A DNA stretch of 64,000 bases from DATMQA01 sp035566895 (GTDB lineage Bacteria > Verrucomicrobiota > Verrucomicrobiia > Limisphaerales > UBA8199). The stretch covers positions 1-64,000 of the forward strand of contig DATMQA010000131.1 of assembly GCA_035566895.1 (NCBI GenBank). Reading direction: 5' to 3'. The notes beneath the pieces were generated by a model. It saw only the letters and a program-made list of their open reading frames with translations, had not been told where the DNA came from and did no database searches. This document shows positions 41,853-50,307 of the stretch, in pieces (positions within the stretch are counted from its first letter, which is position 1; every line of letters starts with the position of its first letter). Position numbers and translations under genes: made by a program.

Positions 41853-42869
41853 ATGATTCCGGCGATGAAGTCTGGAAAGAAGCGGACCAACCGGACCGCA
41901 ACAGGGCCCCGAGCCAAGGGGCCGCGCCAGCTTCTGCCGAAGCTGGTACTGTTGCTGGTCTCGCTGGGTGTCGCCGGCATCATCGCTGAGATCGGTCTGC
42001 GGTTCTTCTTCGCGGATAGATTCCACGTGTTCCAGGATGAGCGGAACGCGGTGTTTCGCTATGACCAGACTCTGGGCTGGTTTCCCATCCCGAACAGCGG
42101 CGCCCGCCTGGTTGCCTCCCGGCCGATTACGGTGGTCCACAACAGCCGGGGCTTTCGCGGGCCCGAACCGGTCAGAAATGGAAAGCCGGGCATTATGTTC
42201 CTGGGCGATTCCTTTGTGTGGGGCTACGACGTGGAGGCCACCGAGCGTTTTACCGACAAATTGCAGGCCAAGCATCCTGAGTGGAACGTTTTCAACATGG
42301 GTGTCAGCGGTTACGGCACCGACCAGGAATACCTGTTGCTGCAAAAACATTTCGATGATTACCGGCCGCGCGTCGTTTTCCTGATGTTCTCCACCGAAAC
42401 GGACCCGGTGGACAACCGGGCCAACGTCAGGTATGGGGGTTATTACAAACCGTATTACACGGTGGACGACAATCGCCTCGCGCTGCACGGCGTGCCGGTG
42501 CCACGCGCCGAGAAAGCCTTTTTGGCCGACCACGAGCTACTGGGACACTCTTACCTGGTCCGCCTGCTAACGCGTGTGTGGTTCGAGCTGGGCGGGCCCC
42601 GCCCGCTTTACAACACCGACCCGACCGGCGCCCTGATGCTGGACCTGCAACGGTACGTTCAAGTGAAAGGCGCGGTCCTTTTGGTGGGGTTGACTGATAG
42701 CGATCCCGAGCTCGAAGAGGCCCTTAAGTTCCTCAAAGTTCCCTACATCATTCTTTCCACGCCGCTACGCTATCCGGACTTTGGCGGGCATTGGACCCCG
42801 GAAGGGCACACCTTCGTAAGCGAAAGAATCGAGCAGTTCCTACTGCAGGGAAAATACATGGGCCCATGA
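41853..42869 (+). CDS. SGNH/GDSL hydrolase-like protein with N-terminal membrane anchor
   Basis: 338 aa from the ATG at 41853 (the ATG at 41865, MKSGKKRTNRTAT, is an alternative). A basic N-terminus, then LLPKLVLLLVSLGVAGIIAEIGL anchors it. The SGNH-type domain has IMFLGDSFVWGYDVEATERF (block I with Ser), NVFNMGVSGYGTDQEYLLLQ (block II with Gly), and GGHWTPEGHTFVSERI carrying the Asp/His-type end. The central part resembles AlgX/AlgJ-like acetyltransferase-type SGNH proteins used in polysaccharide modification, but that is only a resemblance. It overlaps the downstream part of the repeat at 41.85 kb. Confidence 0.75.
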   Translation: MIPAMKSGKKRTNRTATGPRAKGPRQLLPKLVLLLVSLGVAGIIAEIGLRFFFADRFHVFQDERNAVFRYDQTLGWFPIPNSGARLVASRPITVVHNSRGFRGPEPVRNGKPGIMFLGDSFVWGYDVEATERFTDKLQAKHPEWNVFNMGVSGYGTDQEYLLLQKHFDDYRPRVVFLMFSTETDPVDNRANVRYGGYYKPYYTVDDNRLALHGVPVPRAEKAFLADHELLGHSYLVRLLTRVWFELGGPRPLYNTDPTGALMLDLQRYVQVKGAVLLVGLTDSDPELEEALKFLKVPYIILSTPLRYPDFGGHWTPEGHTFVSERIEQFLLQGKYMGP

Positions 42870-42887
42870 TGCGCCAGGTGTTGGTAT

Positions 42888-43337
42888 TCAAATTCCGACT
42901 GTCAGCATCATCCGATAGATGTCAGCGGGATCGAACCGGGCAGCCGAAAACTCTACGGCGAAGCCCGGCTGCAGGACCTGGAGGGCATGGGCAATACGCG
43001 TCGGAATAAAAGCAAGGTCGCCACCGTGCAGCGGCACTGAGGCTCGCTGGCGAGTCTCAAGGTCCTCCACGAGCAGCAAGACCTCTCCCTCCATCAGGTA
43101 CAAGAACTCCTGTTTGACTTTATGGTAATGATTGCCCCGGGGGTTTCCGGGGCGCAGTTGAATCATGGCGATGTAGCGGATGCCTTCCTCGCCATCATAG
43201 AATTGCGCTAGTTCACCTTGCGGCAGGAGCAATCGTTTCAAGCGTGGGGCATCGGCTCCCGAGGGCGCCTGGACGACCGGCAACGACCATTGGCGAACTT
43301 TCCCGGCGAGGAATGTGGTTGAAACCGGTTCAAGCAT
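42888..43337 (-). CDS. Cupin-domain protein
   Basis: 149 aa. A single cupin: motif 1 is in GNPRGNHYHKVKQEFLYLMEGEVLL (His-x-His, Glu), and motif 2 is PLHGGDLAFIPTRIAHALQVLQPG (with His). These metal-site residues are complete. The arrangement resembles WxcM/FdtA-like sugar isomerases or capsule-related cupins. It is convergent with the SGNH gene over a short gap, so a role in the same polysaccharide pathway is possible but not shown. Confidence 0.8.
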   Translation of the reverse strand: MLEPVSTTFLAGKVRQWSLPVVQAPSGADAPRLKRLLLPQGELAQFYDGEEGIRYIAMIQLRPGNPRGNHYHKVKQEFLYLMEGEVLLLVEDLETRQRASVPLHGGDLAFIPTRIAHALQVLQPGFAVEFSAARFDPADIYRMMLTVGI

Positions 43338-43514
43338 AGGGAGGCATCAGGTAGAGAGCCAACGAGGAGCGGTGGTTACAGGGTTCCATGCTTAAATAGT
43401 TAAACCGTGACATGGTGACAAAGGCAGCACGGTTCTGGCGAAGGTTTTTTTGGGGAAAAACGAGCGCAAAATCCCTTCGCTGGAATTTGCTTCCGGCGCT
43501 GGTATCCTGCGCGC

Positions 43515-44123
43515 ATGAATCAACCTGCTTACCGGCAAGCCCTTATTGAATACATTCGCACTCAAGCCAAGCCGCCGGATAAGTTCAGTCATCAACCCCG
43601 GCTTTATCGGCTGGCCCAACAGCTTGCCGGAGGCCAGGCTTATGACGATGAGGTGCTGTTCGCGGGAGTTTGGCTGCACGACCTGGGCGTCTTTATAGGC
43701 CATCGTCCTGAGGACGCGGCCGCACTGGCCGTGTGGGACCATGTCGCGTATGCGATGCAGCAAGCGCCAGGAGTGCTCAAGAAGTCCGGATTTCCTGCCG
43801 GCAAGATTGCCGCGGTAGTCGAAATCATCCGCACTCATCTGCCGAGCCGGAAACCGACCTGTTTTGAGGGCCAGCTATTGCGCGATGCGGACCTGCTGGA
43901 ACAAATGGGGGCAACGGGGGTTCTGCGGGTCGTCGGCAAAGTGGGGCGTGACACCCGTTTCGTCTCGCTCGGAGATGCTCTAAAAACTCTCCAGCGCAAC
44001 GCGGAGTCCTTGCAGGCTCAACTGAAGCTTTCGTCGGCGCTGCCACTGGCCGAAAAGCGGTTAAATATCCTGAGGGTCTTCCTCGAAGCAGCGGAAGCCG
44101 AGGCGGGCGGGGTGCCGTGGTGA
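43515..44123 (+). CDS. HD-domain phosphohydrolase
   Basis: 202 aa. The HD fold shows HQPRLYRLAQQLAGGQAYDDEV, FAGVWLHDLGVFIGHRPEDA (HD pair), VVEIIRTHLPSRKPTCFEGQ (third His) and LRDADLLEQMGATGVLR (final Asp). The pattern is that of the YedJ/YpgQ-like small HD proteins, which hydrolyse nucleotides or related phosphates; the substrate is not predictable. The start is the ATG at 43515; the 177-bp gap upstream should hold two divergent promoters. It is convergent with the SLT-domain gene 15 bp downstream. Confidence 0.85.
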   Translation: MNQPAYRQALIEYIRTQAKPPDKFSHQPRLYRLAQQLAGGQAYDDEVLFAGVWLHDLGVFIGHRPEDAAALAVWDHVAYAMQQAPGVLKKSGFPAGKIAAVVEIIRTHLPSRKPTCFEGQLLRDADLLEQMGATGVLRVVGKVGRDTRFVSLGDALKTLQRNAESLQAQLKLSSALPLAEKRLNILRVFLEAAEAEAGGVPW

Positions 44124-44138
44124 GGCGTTAAATGAGTC

Positions 44139-45083
44139 TTATCCAGCGCCGTCTCTTGGCTCTTTGCGCGCGGCGACGACCATCGCCGCCAGGGCAGCCA
44201 ACGCACCGCCAATAAACCATAACGTGCTCCGGAGGGAGGGAACGCCTGGCTGGCCCTCGGCAGCCGTTGAGGCGGGAGCCGGGCCCGGACGCGGAAAGAC
44301 GATGCGATTCGACAACATTTCCGCGTCGGATTTGGGGTTGGCGGAAAGTTGCGGCGGTGGGGGCGGTGGCACCTGGGCATTGGCGGCGATGCGCGCCTGG
44401 CGTTTGGCTTGTTCGTCGGCGGTGATGCGGAAGGTTTCCTGGCGAATCGGCTCGAGATTGATCGGCCGCGCGTCCCACTCGATACCGTATTGGTGATACC
44501 CCTGGCTCATGAAGGTGTAAATCTCCAGCGCGTGCCGCGCGTTGAGGTCCGGTTCCGGGATGCCGCAATATTTGCGAATAGCGTAACGCCAGCTTTCAAT
44601 GTCGTTTTCGGTGGTGGCGTCGGGCTTCGGGTTTTCATCGTAGATTTTTCGCAACAGCGCGGCGGCGCCGCGGATGTTCTGCAGTGGGTCGGCTTTCAGG
44701 GTTTCCGGGTCCTGTCCGATCAATTTTGCAGCGTCGAGCAGGCTGTGGCCGAAGAACGGATTGTCCCAGAGCGACATGATGCCGTACGGACGGGGCATGC
44801 CGTTGTCGGGCGAAGCCAGTTCGCCCGGCGGCCAGGTCAGGTGTGACCAGCGCGTCTCGGCGAAGGCGATGCCCTTGAGAATATCGGGCGGGACGGTGAA
44901 TTCACGGGCAGCCTGGTCGAAGAGCGCCGGGTAATTGGCCTCCTTCATTCGGCGCGTAAAATCGACGATGGCGGCTTCCCGGCGGGTGTCTTCGGCGGTT
45001 TGAGCAGCAGCAAGGCGAGCGGCCCTCACCGTGCCGGCGAGTGCGAGCAAAAGCAAAAGGAGGGCCGAAGGTCTTGCGCGCAT
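44139..45083 (-). CDS. Exported SLT/lysozyme-like domain protein with C-terminal membrane segment
   Basis: 314 aa from the ATG of MRARPSALLLLLLALAGTVRA, a signal peptide. A goose-lysozyme/SLT-like core follows: AREFTVPPDILKGIAFAETRWSH with the catalytic-type Glu, GMPRPYGIMSLWDNPFFG, and DPLQNIRGAAALLRKIYDENP. The middle and end hold a Pro run (PPPPPPQ), and a membrane helix STLWFIGGALAALAAMVVAA with a short charged tail. It probably cleaves or binds peptidoglycan while anchored at the inner membrane. The upstream extension to 45179 is rejected. Gene is downstream of the tsaB unit on the same strand, separated by 147 bp. Confidence 0.8.
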   Translation of the reverse strand: MRARPSALLLLLLALAGTVRAARLAAAQTAEDTRREAAIVDFTRRMKEANYPALFDQAAREFTVPPDILKGIAFAETRWSHLTWPPGELASPDNGMPRPYGIMSLWDNPFFGHSLLDAAKLIGQDPETLKADPLQNIRGAAALLRKIYDENPKPDATTENDIESWRYAIRKYCGIPEPDLNARHALEIYTFMSQGYHQYGIEWDARPINLEPIRQETFRITADEQAKRQARIAANAQVPPPPPPQLSANPKSDAEMLSNRIVFPRPGPAPASTAAEGQPGVPSLRSTLWFIGGALAALAAMVVAARKEPRDGAG

Positions 45084-45230
45084 GGTGAAGCAGCGATGCG
45101 GGGCCAGATTCTTAACCGTTTTAGTTTGGAGAGGAGCCGCGCACACAGGATCTGTAACACTGCGAGACCAGCGAATCAACTGTGTCTGACCCAGGTGGTT
45201 TCACTGCGGCGACGGCTCGGAGCAGCTTGC

Positions 45231-45881
45231 TCAAGACGGCACCACACGCGGCGGAGGGGCTTTGAGGAATTTGGTTTCGCGCAGGTAAATCGGTTCGATC
45301 TTTTCGCCGGGAGAGAAATCGGTCCGGCCCAGAGCGAGGCGGGCCAACGTTTCGGCACGGGGAAAGATGACTCGGCCGGAGGGAAACCACTTCGTCACTT
45401 CGGGGCCGACAAGAGTCCCACGGTTTTTTTGGTCTTCCTGAACCTCCGCGAGGATTGCCAGCCGCAAAGGTTTGATCTCACGCCAACCGGTGGCGCTGAT
45501 TTCGTAATTGGCGAGGTAAAGCTCATTTCGCTGAGCATCGATGACTACGGTGACCGGGCCGGTGATGCCTTCGCCATGGGCCTGAGCCGCGAGGCATTCG
45601 GCACTGCTGAGGCCGAGGAGTTTCACCCCACGCGCAAGCTGCCAACCCTGCGCCAGGGCGATGGCGGTCCGAATCCCATTATAGGAACCCGGACCCAGGC
45701 CAATGGCCAGGCAATCGATTTGTTCGCGCTCGAGTTGCGCCTGATGGAGGGCCGTATCGATCATCCCCAGCGCCCTGGTGGAGGAGGACCCAGTCTCGAC
45801 GACCTCGGCGGCCGGCGCTCCCGGGGCGGTCACGGCGACGCTTCGTTGCGGGGAAGAAAACTCAAGCGCGAGTATCTTCAT
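45231..45881 (-). CDS. tsaB: tRNA threonylcarbamoyladenosine biosynthesis protein TsaB
   Basis: 216 aa. Pseudo-ASKHA protein that dimerises with TsaD for t6A37 synthesis. It begins MKILALEFSSPQRSVAVTAP, has the family signature CLAIGLGPGSYNGIRTAIALAQG, GLSSAECLAAQAHG and VVIDAQRNELYLANYEI. It overlaps tsaE by 20 bp (start at 45881 lies inside the tsaE end), so translation is coupled. TsaD and TsaC are not in the window. The C-terminus reads KIEPIYLRETKFLKA, normal for the family. Confidence 0.93.
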   Translation of the reverse strand: MKILALEFSSPQRSVAVTAPGAPAAEVVETGSSSTRALGMIDTALHQAQLEREQIDCLAIGLGPGSYNGIRTAIALAQGWQLARGVKLLGLSSAECLAAQAHGEGITGPVTVVIDAQRNELYLANYEISATGWREIKPLRLAILAEVQEDQKNRGTLVGPEVTKWFPSGRVIFPRAETLARLALGRTDFSPGEKIEPIYLRETKFLKAPPPRVVPS

Positions 45882-46416
45882 AATTGATACGTCGCTCGGT
45901 CTCGCTCAGGGTTTCGATGCGGACCCAGAGCATCAGCGGCGGGGCAGACGATGGAGGATGGCGGATGGATGATGGATGGTGGATGGTGGCGGCTGACTGC
46001 ATGCGCGGCGGGCCGATGCCTTGACCACCGGGCACGGGCGACTGACTAGTTGCCGCATTCGAGGCTGGACTTTGGAAATCGAACCAACGTTCCGCCCACT
46101 CAATCACGGTGATGCCGTCGGGGCGCAGATATTCCTCCAGTCCGGCGGCGAGAATTTGTTCGGGTGTCTCGAGCCGATAGAGGTCCAGATGGAACAGAGT
46201 CAGCCGGCCGCCGGCATAGACGTTGACGAGCGTGAAAGTGGGCGAATGGACGCGGGCGGTGATGCCCAGTCCCCGCGCCAGTCCTTTAACAAACTGCGTT
46301 TTGCCGGCCCCGAGGTCACCACACAGCCCGATGACCAGCCCTGGCTGTGCCGAGGGTCCCCAACCTTCGCCGAGGGCCTCGGTCTCCGCCGGACTATGCG
46401 AAATGTGCGTAGCCAT
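45862..46416 (-). CDS. tsaE: tRNA threonylcarbamoyladenosine biosynthesis ATPase TsaE, with low-complexity insert
   Basis: P-loop ATPase that works with TsaB/TsaD. Walker A is GLCGDLGAGKTQFVKGLA, then SPTFTLVNVYAGG, LFHLDLYRLETPEQI and ITVIEWAERW. After WAERW (about residue 112) an insert of roughly 45 residues (SPASNAATSQSPVPGG and IHHPSSIRHPPSS) interrupts the normal C-terminal strand, which resumes as LMLWVRIETLSETERRINYED. Most of the insert is coded by a 7-bp-period repeat at 45950-45992. It overlaps thiL by 23 bp and tsaB by 20 bp. The insertion is outside the ATP site, so activity is plausible. Confidence 0.9.
   Translation of the reverse strand: MATHISHSPAETEALGEGWGPSAQPGLVIGLCGDLGAGKTQFVKGLARGLGITARVHSPTFTLVNVYAGGRLTLFHLDLYRLETPEQILAAGLEEYLRPDGITVIEWAERWFDFQSPASNAATSQSPVPGGQGIGPPRMQSAATIHHPSSIRHPPSSAPPLMLWVRIETLSETERRINYEDTRA
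45950..45992. repeat. 7-bp-period repeat inside tsaE
   Basis: gatggag gatggcg gatggat gatggat ggt-type units lie within the tsaE frame and encode the IHHPSSIRHPPSS stretch. They are of the same type as the ctaA 3' array at 888-919. Confidence 0.8.
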
Positions 46417-47326
46417 GGACGGTCAACGGTCGCACACCCGCCTGGTCGCGGATGGTGACGCCTTCGCCGGCGGTGATTTTGCCGATGCAAGTGAGTGGGA
46501 GGGCAGGAAATTGCTTTTTCCAGCCATCGAGGAGAGGCACGGCATCGCGGCCAGCGAGGGCAAAGAGCAGCTCGAAATCCTCACCATCGGTCAGCGCGGA
46601 AAGCAGCGGAGGTTTGGCTGAAGATTCGGCCCTGGCGGCGCGGCGGACTTCGCGGCTGATGGGAATCGCGGTGGCAAGAAGTTCGGCGCCGACGCGGCTG
46701 GCTTTGAGGATGTGGCGCAGGTCGCCGGCGAGGCCATCGCTGAGGTCGATCATCGCATGAACGGCGAAATGCCGGGCGAGCCAGCGCGCCTCGGCGAGGC
46801 GCGGTTCAAATTCCAAATGTTTACCCGCCAGCGAACCCCCGAGTTCGCCGGTGACAAAGAGGGCATCGCCCACTTCGGCGCCGGAACGCAAGATGCCTTT
46901 GCCGCGCGGGACGGTGCCGAGGAGCGCGACCGAAATAAGAGTGCGCTCAGGGTTGGCAACGGTTTCGCCGCCTACGATGGCAACCTCGTGACGGCGGGCG
47001 AGCTTGTTCATACCATCGTAAATCGCCTCGATGAAACTTGGTTCGAACTTGCGGGGCAACGCAAGGGTCACCACCGCCGCGGTCGCGGTGCCCGCCATGG
47101 CGGCGATGTCGCTCAGGCACCGGCCGAGGGCTTTGTGGCCGATTTTTTCCGGCTGGGCGGCAGCGGTGAAATGAATCCCTTCGACGACGGCATCAGTTTT
47201 GAACAGCAGCAGCCGGTCGGGAAGGCCCAGGTCCAACACCGCGCAATCATCGCCGGCGCCGGTGACAACCGATTTATTGGCCGGCAGCGAGCGGGTCAAC
47301 CGCTGGATTAGTTCAAACTCGTTCAC
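46394..47326 (-). CDS. thiL: Thiamine-monophosphate kinase
   Basis: Converts thiamine monophosphate to thiamine diphosphate with ATP. 310 aa, GTG start at 47326 directly after the CPBP stop. Landmarks: MNEFELIQRLTRSL, VVTGAGDDCAVLDLG (AIR-synthase-like Mg site), KTDAVVEGIHF, ALGRCLSDIAAMAGTATAAV, AIVGGETVANPERTLISVALLG, MIDLSDGLAGDLRHI and LTDGEDFELLFAL, all conserved ThiL segments. It is in the order CPBP-thiL-tsaE-tsaB. Its 3' end overlaps tsaE. Confidence 0.94.
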   Translation of the reverse strand: MNEFELIQRLTRSLPANKSVVTGAGDDCAVLDLGLPDRLLLFKTDAVVEGIHFTAAAQPEKIGHKALGRCLSDIAAMAGTATAAVVTLALPRKFEPSFIEAIYDGMNKLARRHEVAIVGGETVANPERTLISVALLGTVPRGKGILRSGAEVGDALFVTGELGGSLAGKHLEFEPRLAEARWLARHFAVHAMIDLSDGLAGDLRHILKASRVGAELLATAIPISREVRRAARAESSAKPPLLSALTDGEDFELLFALAGRDAVPLLDGWKKQFPALPLTCIGKITAGEGVTIRDQAGVRPLTVHGYAHFA

Positions 47327-48229
47327 TTAATGCAATTTCCACTCAACCCAGTAAAGCCAGGCGAAATTCAGCGCGTTGAACACTGCATGGGCGGTGATGG
47401 GCGCCAGTAAATTGTTGGTGCGCTCATACAGCACGGTTAGCGCCAGAGCCAGCACGGTCAGCGGGACGAAGCTCAGCAGGTTCAGGTGCACGGCCCCGAA
47501 CGCGAGGGCCGTGCCCCAGAGCGCCAGACGCGGAAACCCCCAATGCCGAATCCAGGGATAAAGAATGCCACGAAAGAGCAACTCCTCGGCCGGCGGCGCC
47601 AACAGAATGGTGACCAGCCCCAGGGCTACCCGGTCCCGCCAGGTGACCGCTGTCTGCAGCACCTGGACGGCTTGCTGATCCTCGGGCTTCAAATGGAGGC
47701 GCGGCAAGCGCAGCATCACCTCCGCAGACGCTCTTTGCAGTTCGCGGCCGATGGGCAAGAAGATACAGGCGACCATGATCCCCAAGAGGATGGAAACCAA
47801 CCAATGGTTTCGAAAGCCAAAGGCCTCGGCCCAACTCATCTGGTGCTCACGAAGGAACAGTGCGATGAGAATCAGCGCCGCGCCCTGAAAGCTCACCGTG
47901 GAGACCAACATCTGAGCGGTTGAAGGCTCGATTTTCCCGGACATTTTGGCGGCCCAACCGCCCAGCAGCAAGCCGGCGTAAAAGCACACCAGCAACACCG
48001 TCATGCGGCGCATGAAATTTTCGAACTGCCATGGCTTGCGCAACAGGACGAGCGAGGCGACCAGAAACCCGAAAGACGCAGCCGCGACCGCATAAAACGG
48101 GAGCCGGAGCTTCGGGGCGCCGGAGTAATGAAGCGCCTCGACGACGAGTGAGCCCGCGAAAATGCAGACAAACACGCTCAGTAGCAAGCGCACGACTGCC
48201 TCGGGCTTCCACGGTTTGGGCGACAACAT
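47327..48229 (-). CDS. CPBP-family intramembrane metalloprotease (CAAX protease-like)
   Basis: 300 aa, eight hydrophobic segments. The C-terminal domain has the Abi/CPBP set: APPAEELLFRGILYPWIRHWG (EExxxR), LAFGAVHLNLLSFVPLTVLA (FxxxH) and APITAHAVFNALNFAWLYW (HxxxN). These membrane proteases process or bind peptides; in bacteria many are linked to bacteriocin self-immunity or unknown substrates. First gene of the CPBP-thiL-tsaE-tsaB operon; its TAA is immediately followed by the thiL GTG. The start at 48229 (MLSPKPWKPEAVVRL) is plausible. Confidence 0.9.
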   Translation of the reverse strand: MLSPKPWKPEAVVRLLLSVFVCIFAGSLVVEALHYSGAPKLRLPFYAVAAASFGFLVASLVLLRKPWQFENFMRRMTVLLVCFYAGLLLGGWAAKMSGKIEPSTAQMLVSTVSFQGAALILIALFLREHQMSWAEAFGFRNHWLVSILLGIMVACIFLPIGRELQRASAEVMLRLPRLHLKPEDQQAVQVLQTAVTWRDRVALGLVTILLAPPAEELLFRGILYPWIRHWGFPRLALWGTALAFGAVHLNLLSFVPLTVLALALTVLYERTNNLLAPITAHAVFNALNFAWLYWVEWKLH

Positions 48230-48256
48230 ACGAAAGCTTAACGCGAGGAAGTTTTA

Positions 48257-48290
48257 ACGCAAAGGCGCAAAGAGGCAACGCCGCAAAGAA
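48257..48290. repeat. 8-9-bp-period cgcaaag repeat in the CPBP-fabD gap
   Basis: acgcaaag/gcgcaaag/aggcaacg/ccgcaaag units, just upstream of the CPBP start. The rest of this 210-bp divergent gap should contain promoters for both genes; I see no clear consensus. Confidence 0.6.
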
Positions 48291-48442
48291 AGAGTCAGGA
48301 GAGCGCGCTCGGCGGGAAGGGTGGACCTGCGGAAGGGCGGGCGATTCCGCCAGGGTTTTGGCAGCGCGATAGTTTTACGCACTCCCCTCCTCCCAATTCT
48401 TCTTCCCACCCTTCGTGGTTTGGTGTTTAGTCCCGGCGAATT

Positions 48443-49372
48443 ATGAGCAAAACGGCGTTGTTGTTTGCAGGACAGGGCGCGCAAGCGGTGGGCATGGGAA
48501 AAGATTTTGCGGAGAATCTGCCTTCAGCCAGGGTTTGGTTTGAGCGAGCCAATACGACGCTGGGGTATGACCTGGCGGCAATTTGTTTTCAAGGGCCGGA
48601 GCCGGAGCTCACCAAGACCGAAAACGCGCAACCGGGAATTTTTCTGGTGAGCTGGGTCGCGTTCCAATTGCTCAAGGAGCGAGCGCCGGGCCTGACTTTT
48701 GAGGCGATGGCTGGGCTGTCATTGGGCGAATTCACGGCGCTGACGGCGGCGGGAGCGATGAGCTTTGAGGACGGTTTGCGGCTGGTGCGCCAGCGCGGAC
48801 GCTTCATGCAAGAAGCTTGCGAGGCGACGCGCGGCGGCATGGCAGCCATCATCGGTTTGGGGGAAGGGCCCACCCGTGAGGTCTGCGCGCAAGCCGGGGT
48901 CGTGCTGGCCAACCTGAACTGCCCCGGCCAATTGGTAATCTCCGGCGCGGCGGACAAGATCGCGCAGGCCTGCGAACTGGCGAAAGCCAAGGGCGCGCGG
49001 CGGGCGCTGGCGCTGCCGGTAGCCGGAGCGTATCATTCGCCGCTCATGGCGAGCGCGCAATCCAAGCTTGAGGCCGAACTGGCGCGGGTCACGCTCACGC
49101 CGGCGGCGGTCACGGTGGTCTCGAATGTGACGGCTCAACCGCACAACGGACCGGACGCGATCCGCGCTCGCCTGGTCGAGCAGGTGACCTCGTCTGTGCG
49201 CTGGGAGGAATCGATACGCTACCTGTTCGGACAAGGATTCACTCGTTTCATCGAGCTTGGGCCGGGGAGCGCCCTCAGCGGCTTTTTGAAACGCATCGAG
49301 CCGAATGCCCAGGCGCTGAACGTGGCCGACCTGGGGAGCTTGGAGGCGACGAGGAAGGTGCTCGAAACGTGA
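48443..49372 (+). CDS. fabD: Malonyl-CoA-ACP transacylase
   Basis: Transfers malonyl from CoA to ACP for fatty acid elongation. 309 aa: ALLFAGQGAQAVGMGKD, the nucleophile motif AGLSLGEFTALTAAGAM (GLSLGE in place of GHSLGE, as in plant forms I recall), RQRGRFMQEA, VAGAYHSPLMASA with catalytic His, and TRFIELGPGSALSGFLKR. First of the fab cluster fabD-fabG-acpP-fabF. Its final codons and TGA are part of a gaaacgt 7-bp repeat that continues downstream, so the C-terminus (KVLET) may have been trimmed or extended by the repeat. Confidence 0.95.
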   Translation: MSKTALLFAGQGAQAVGMGKDFAENLPSARVWFERANTTLGYDLAAICFQGPEPELTKTENAQPGIFLVSWVAFQLLKERAPGLTFEAMAGLSLGEFTALTAAGAMSFEDGLRLVRQRGRFMQEACEATRGGMAAIIGLGEGPTREVCAQAGVVLANLNCPGQLVISGAADKIAQACELAKAKGARRALALPVAGAYHSPLMASAQSKLEAELARVTLTPAAVTVVSNVTAQPHNGPDAIRARLVEQVTSSVRWEESIRYLFGQGFTRFIELGPGSALSGFLKRIEPNAQALNVADLGSLEATRKVLET

Positions 49373-49422
49373 AACGTGAAACGTAAAACGTGAAACTGCT
49401 CACCGTCAGCTTCACGTTTTAC
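49364..49422. repeat. gaaacgt 7-bp array plus inverted partner after fabD
   Basis: Units gaaacgt gaaacgt aaaacgt gaaact run from 49364; gtaaaacgtgaa (49383-49394) pairs exactly with ttcacgttttac (49411-49422), a 12-bp stem with a 16-nt loop. The fabD stop codon lies in the first units. Confidence 0.8.
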
Positions 49423-49477
49423 GGTTCATGTCTGAGAGCTTGATCCCGCCTCTCGCATGCCGTATCACCTTGGCCGC

Positions 49478-50221
49478 ATGAGCCAGCTTGCCAACCAAAT
49501 CGCCGTAGTCACCGGGGCCGGGCGCGGTATTGGCCGCGCGATCGCGCTTAAATTCGCGGCTGAAGGGGCCGACGTGGTTTGCGTCTCACGCACCGCCGAG
49601 AATTCCGAAAAGGTCGCCAACGAAGTTCGGGGCTTGGGCCGGAAGGCCTGGGCCTACGCCGTCGATGTAAGTGACGCGGCGGCGGTGGCGGCGGCCAGCG
49701 AGAAGATCCTCGCTGAAACCGGGCGCATTGATATTTTGGTCAACAACGCCGGCGTCACTCGCGATGGGTTACTGATGCGCATGAGCGAGGCGGATTGGGA
49801 CAGTGTCCTGGACACCAACCTGAAAGGGGCTTTCCTGTTCACCAAAGCGTTTTCACGCGCATTCATCAAACAACGTTCGGGCCGGATGGTCAACATTGCG
49901 TCGGTGATCGGCCTAGTTGGCAACGCCGGGCAGTGTAATTATGCCGCGAGCAAGGCCGGCCTGCTCGGGTTCACCAAGTCCGTGGCCCGTGAACTGGCGT
50001 CGCGGGGCATCACGGTCAATGCGGTGGCGCCCGGGTTCACGGAGACGGACATGACGGCCGGGCTAAACGAGCAGATGCGCAACGAGGTCTTGAAAGGCAT
50101 TCCTCTGGGGACGTTCGGGCAGCCGGAGGACATCGCCCAGGCGGCGTTGTTTCTGGCCAGCCCGGCAGCGCGCTACATTACGGGACAAGTGTTGACCGTG
50201 GATGGCGGCATGGTGATGTAG
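49478..50221 (+). CDS. fabG: 3-oxoacyl-ACP reductase
   Basis: NADPH-dependent SDR that reduces beta-ketoacyl-ACP. 247 aa from the ATG of MSQLANQIAVVTGAGRGIGRAIALKFA. TGAGRGIG binds cofactor; DILVNNAGVTRDGLLMRMSEADWD is the FabG signature; the catalytic Ser in NIASVIGLVGNAGQ and Tyr/Lys in CNYAASKAGLLGFTK; the end is PEDIAQAALFLASPAARYITGQVLTVDGGMVM. Second gene of the fab cluster; the frame extends upstream to 49457 but the later start is preferred. Confidence 0.95.
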   Translation: MSQLANQIAVVTGAGRGIGRAIALKFAAEGADVVCVSRTAENSEKVANEVRGLGRKAWAYAVDVSDAAAVAAASEKILAETGRIDILVNNAGVTRDGLLMRMSEADWDSVLDTNLKGAFLFTKAFSRAFIKQRSGRMVNIASVIGLVGNAGQCNYAASKAGLLGFTKSVARELASRGITVNAVAPGFTETDMTAGLNEQMRNEVLKGIPLGTFGQPEDIAQAALFLASPAARYITGQVLTVDGGMVM

Positions 50222-50307
50222 GAGCCAAAAAAACTGCGATTCAGGGCTTGACGCCTGCCCCTCAGGTAGCTTAGACACACTGCAAAAAAGAAGAACCGGA
50301 GTTAACC

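Noticed and set aside
48710..48760. FabD active-site defect (GLSLGE instead of GHSLGE)
   Set aside because: GLSLGE is found in functional plant and other FabD proteins; the nucleophilic Ser and catalytic His are present.
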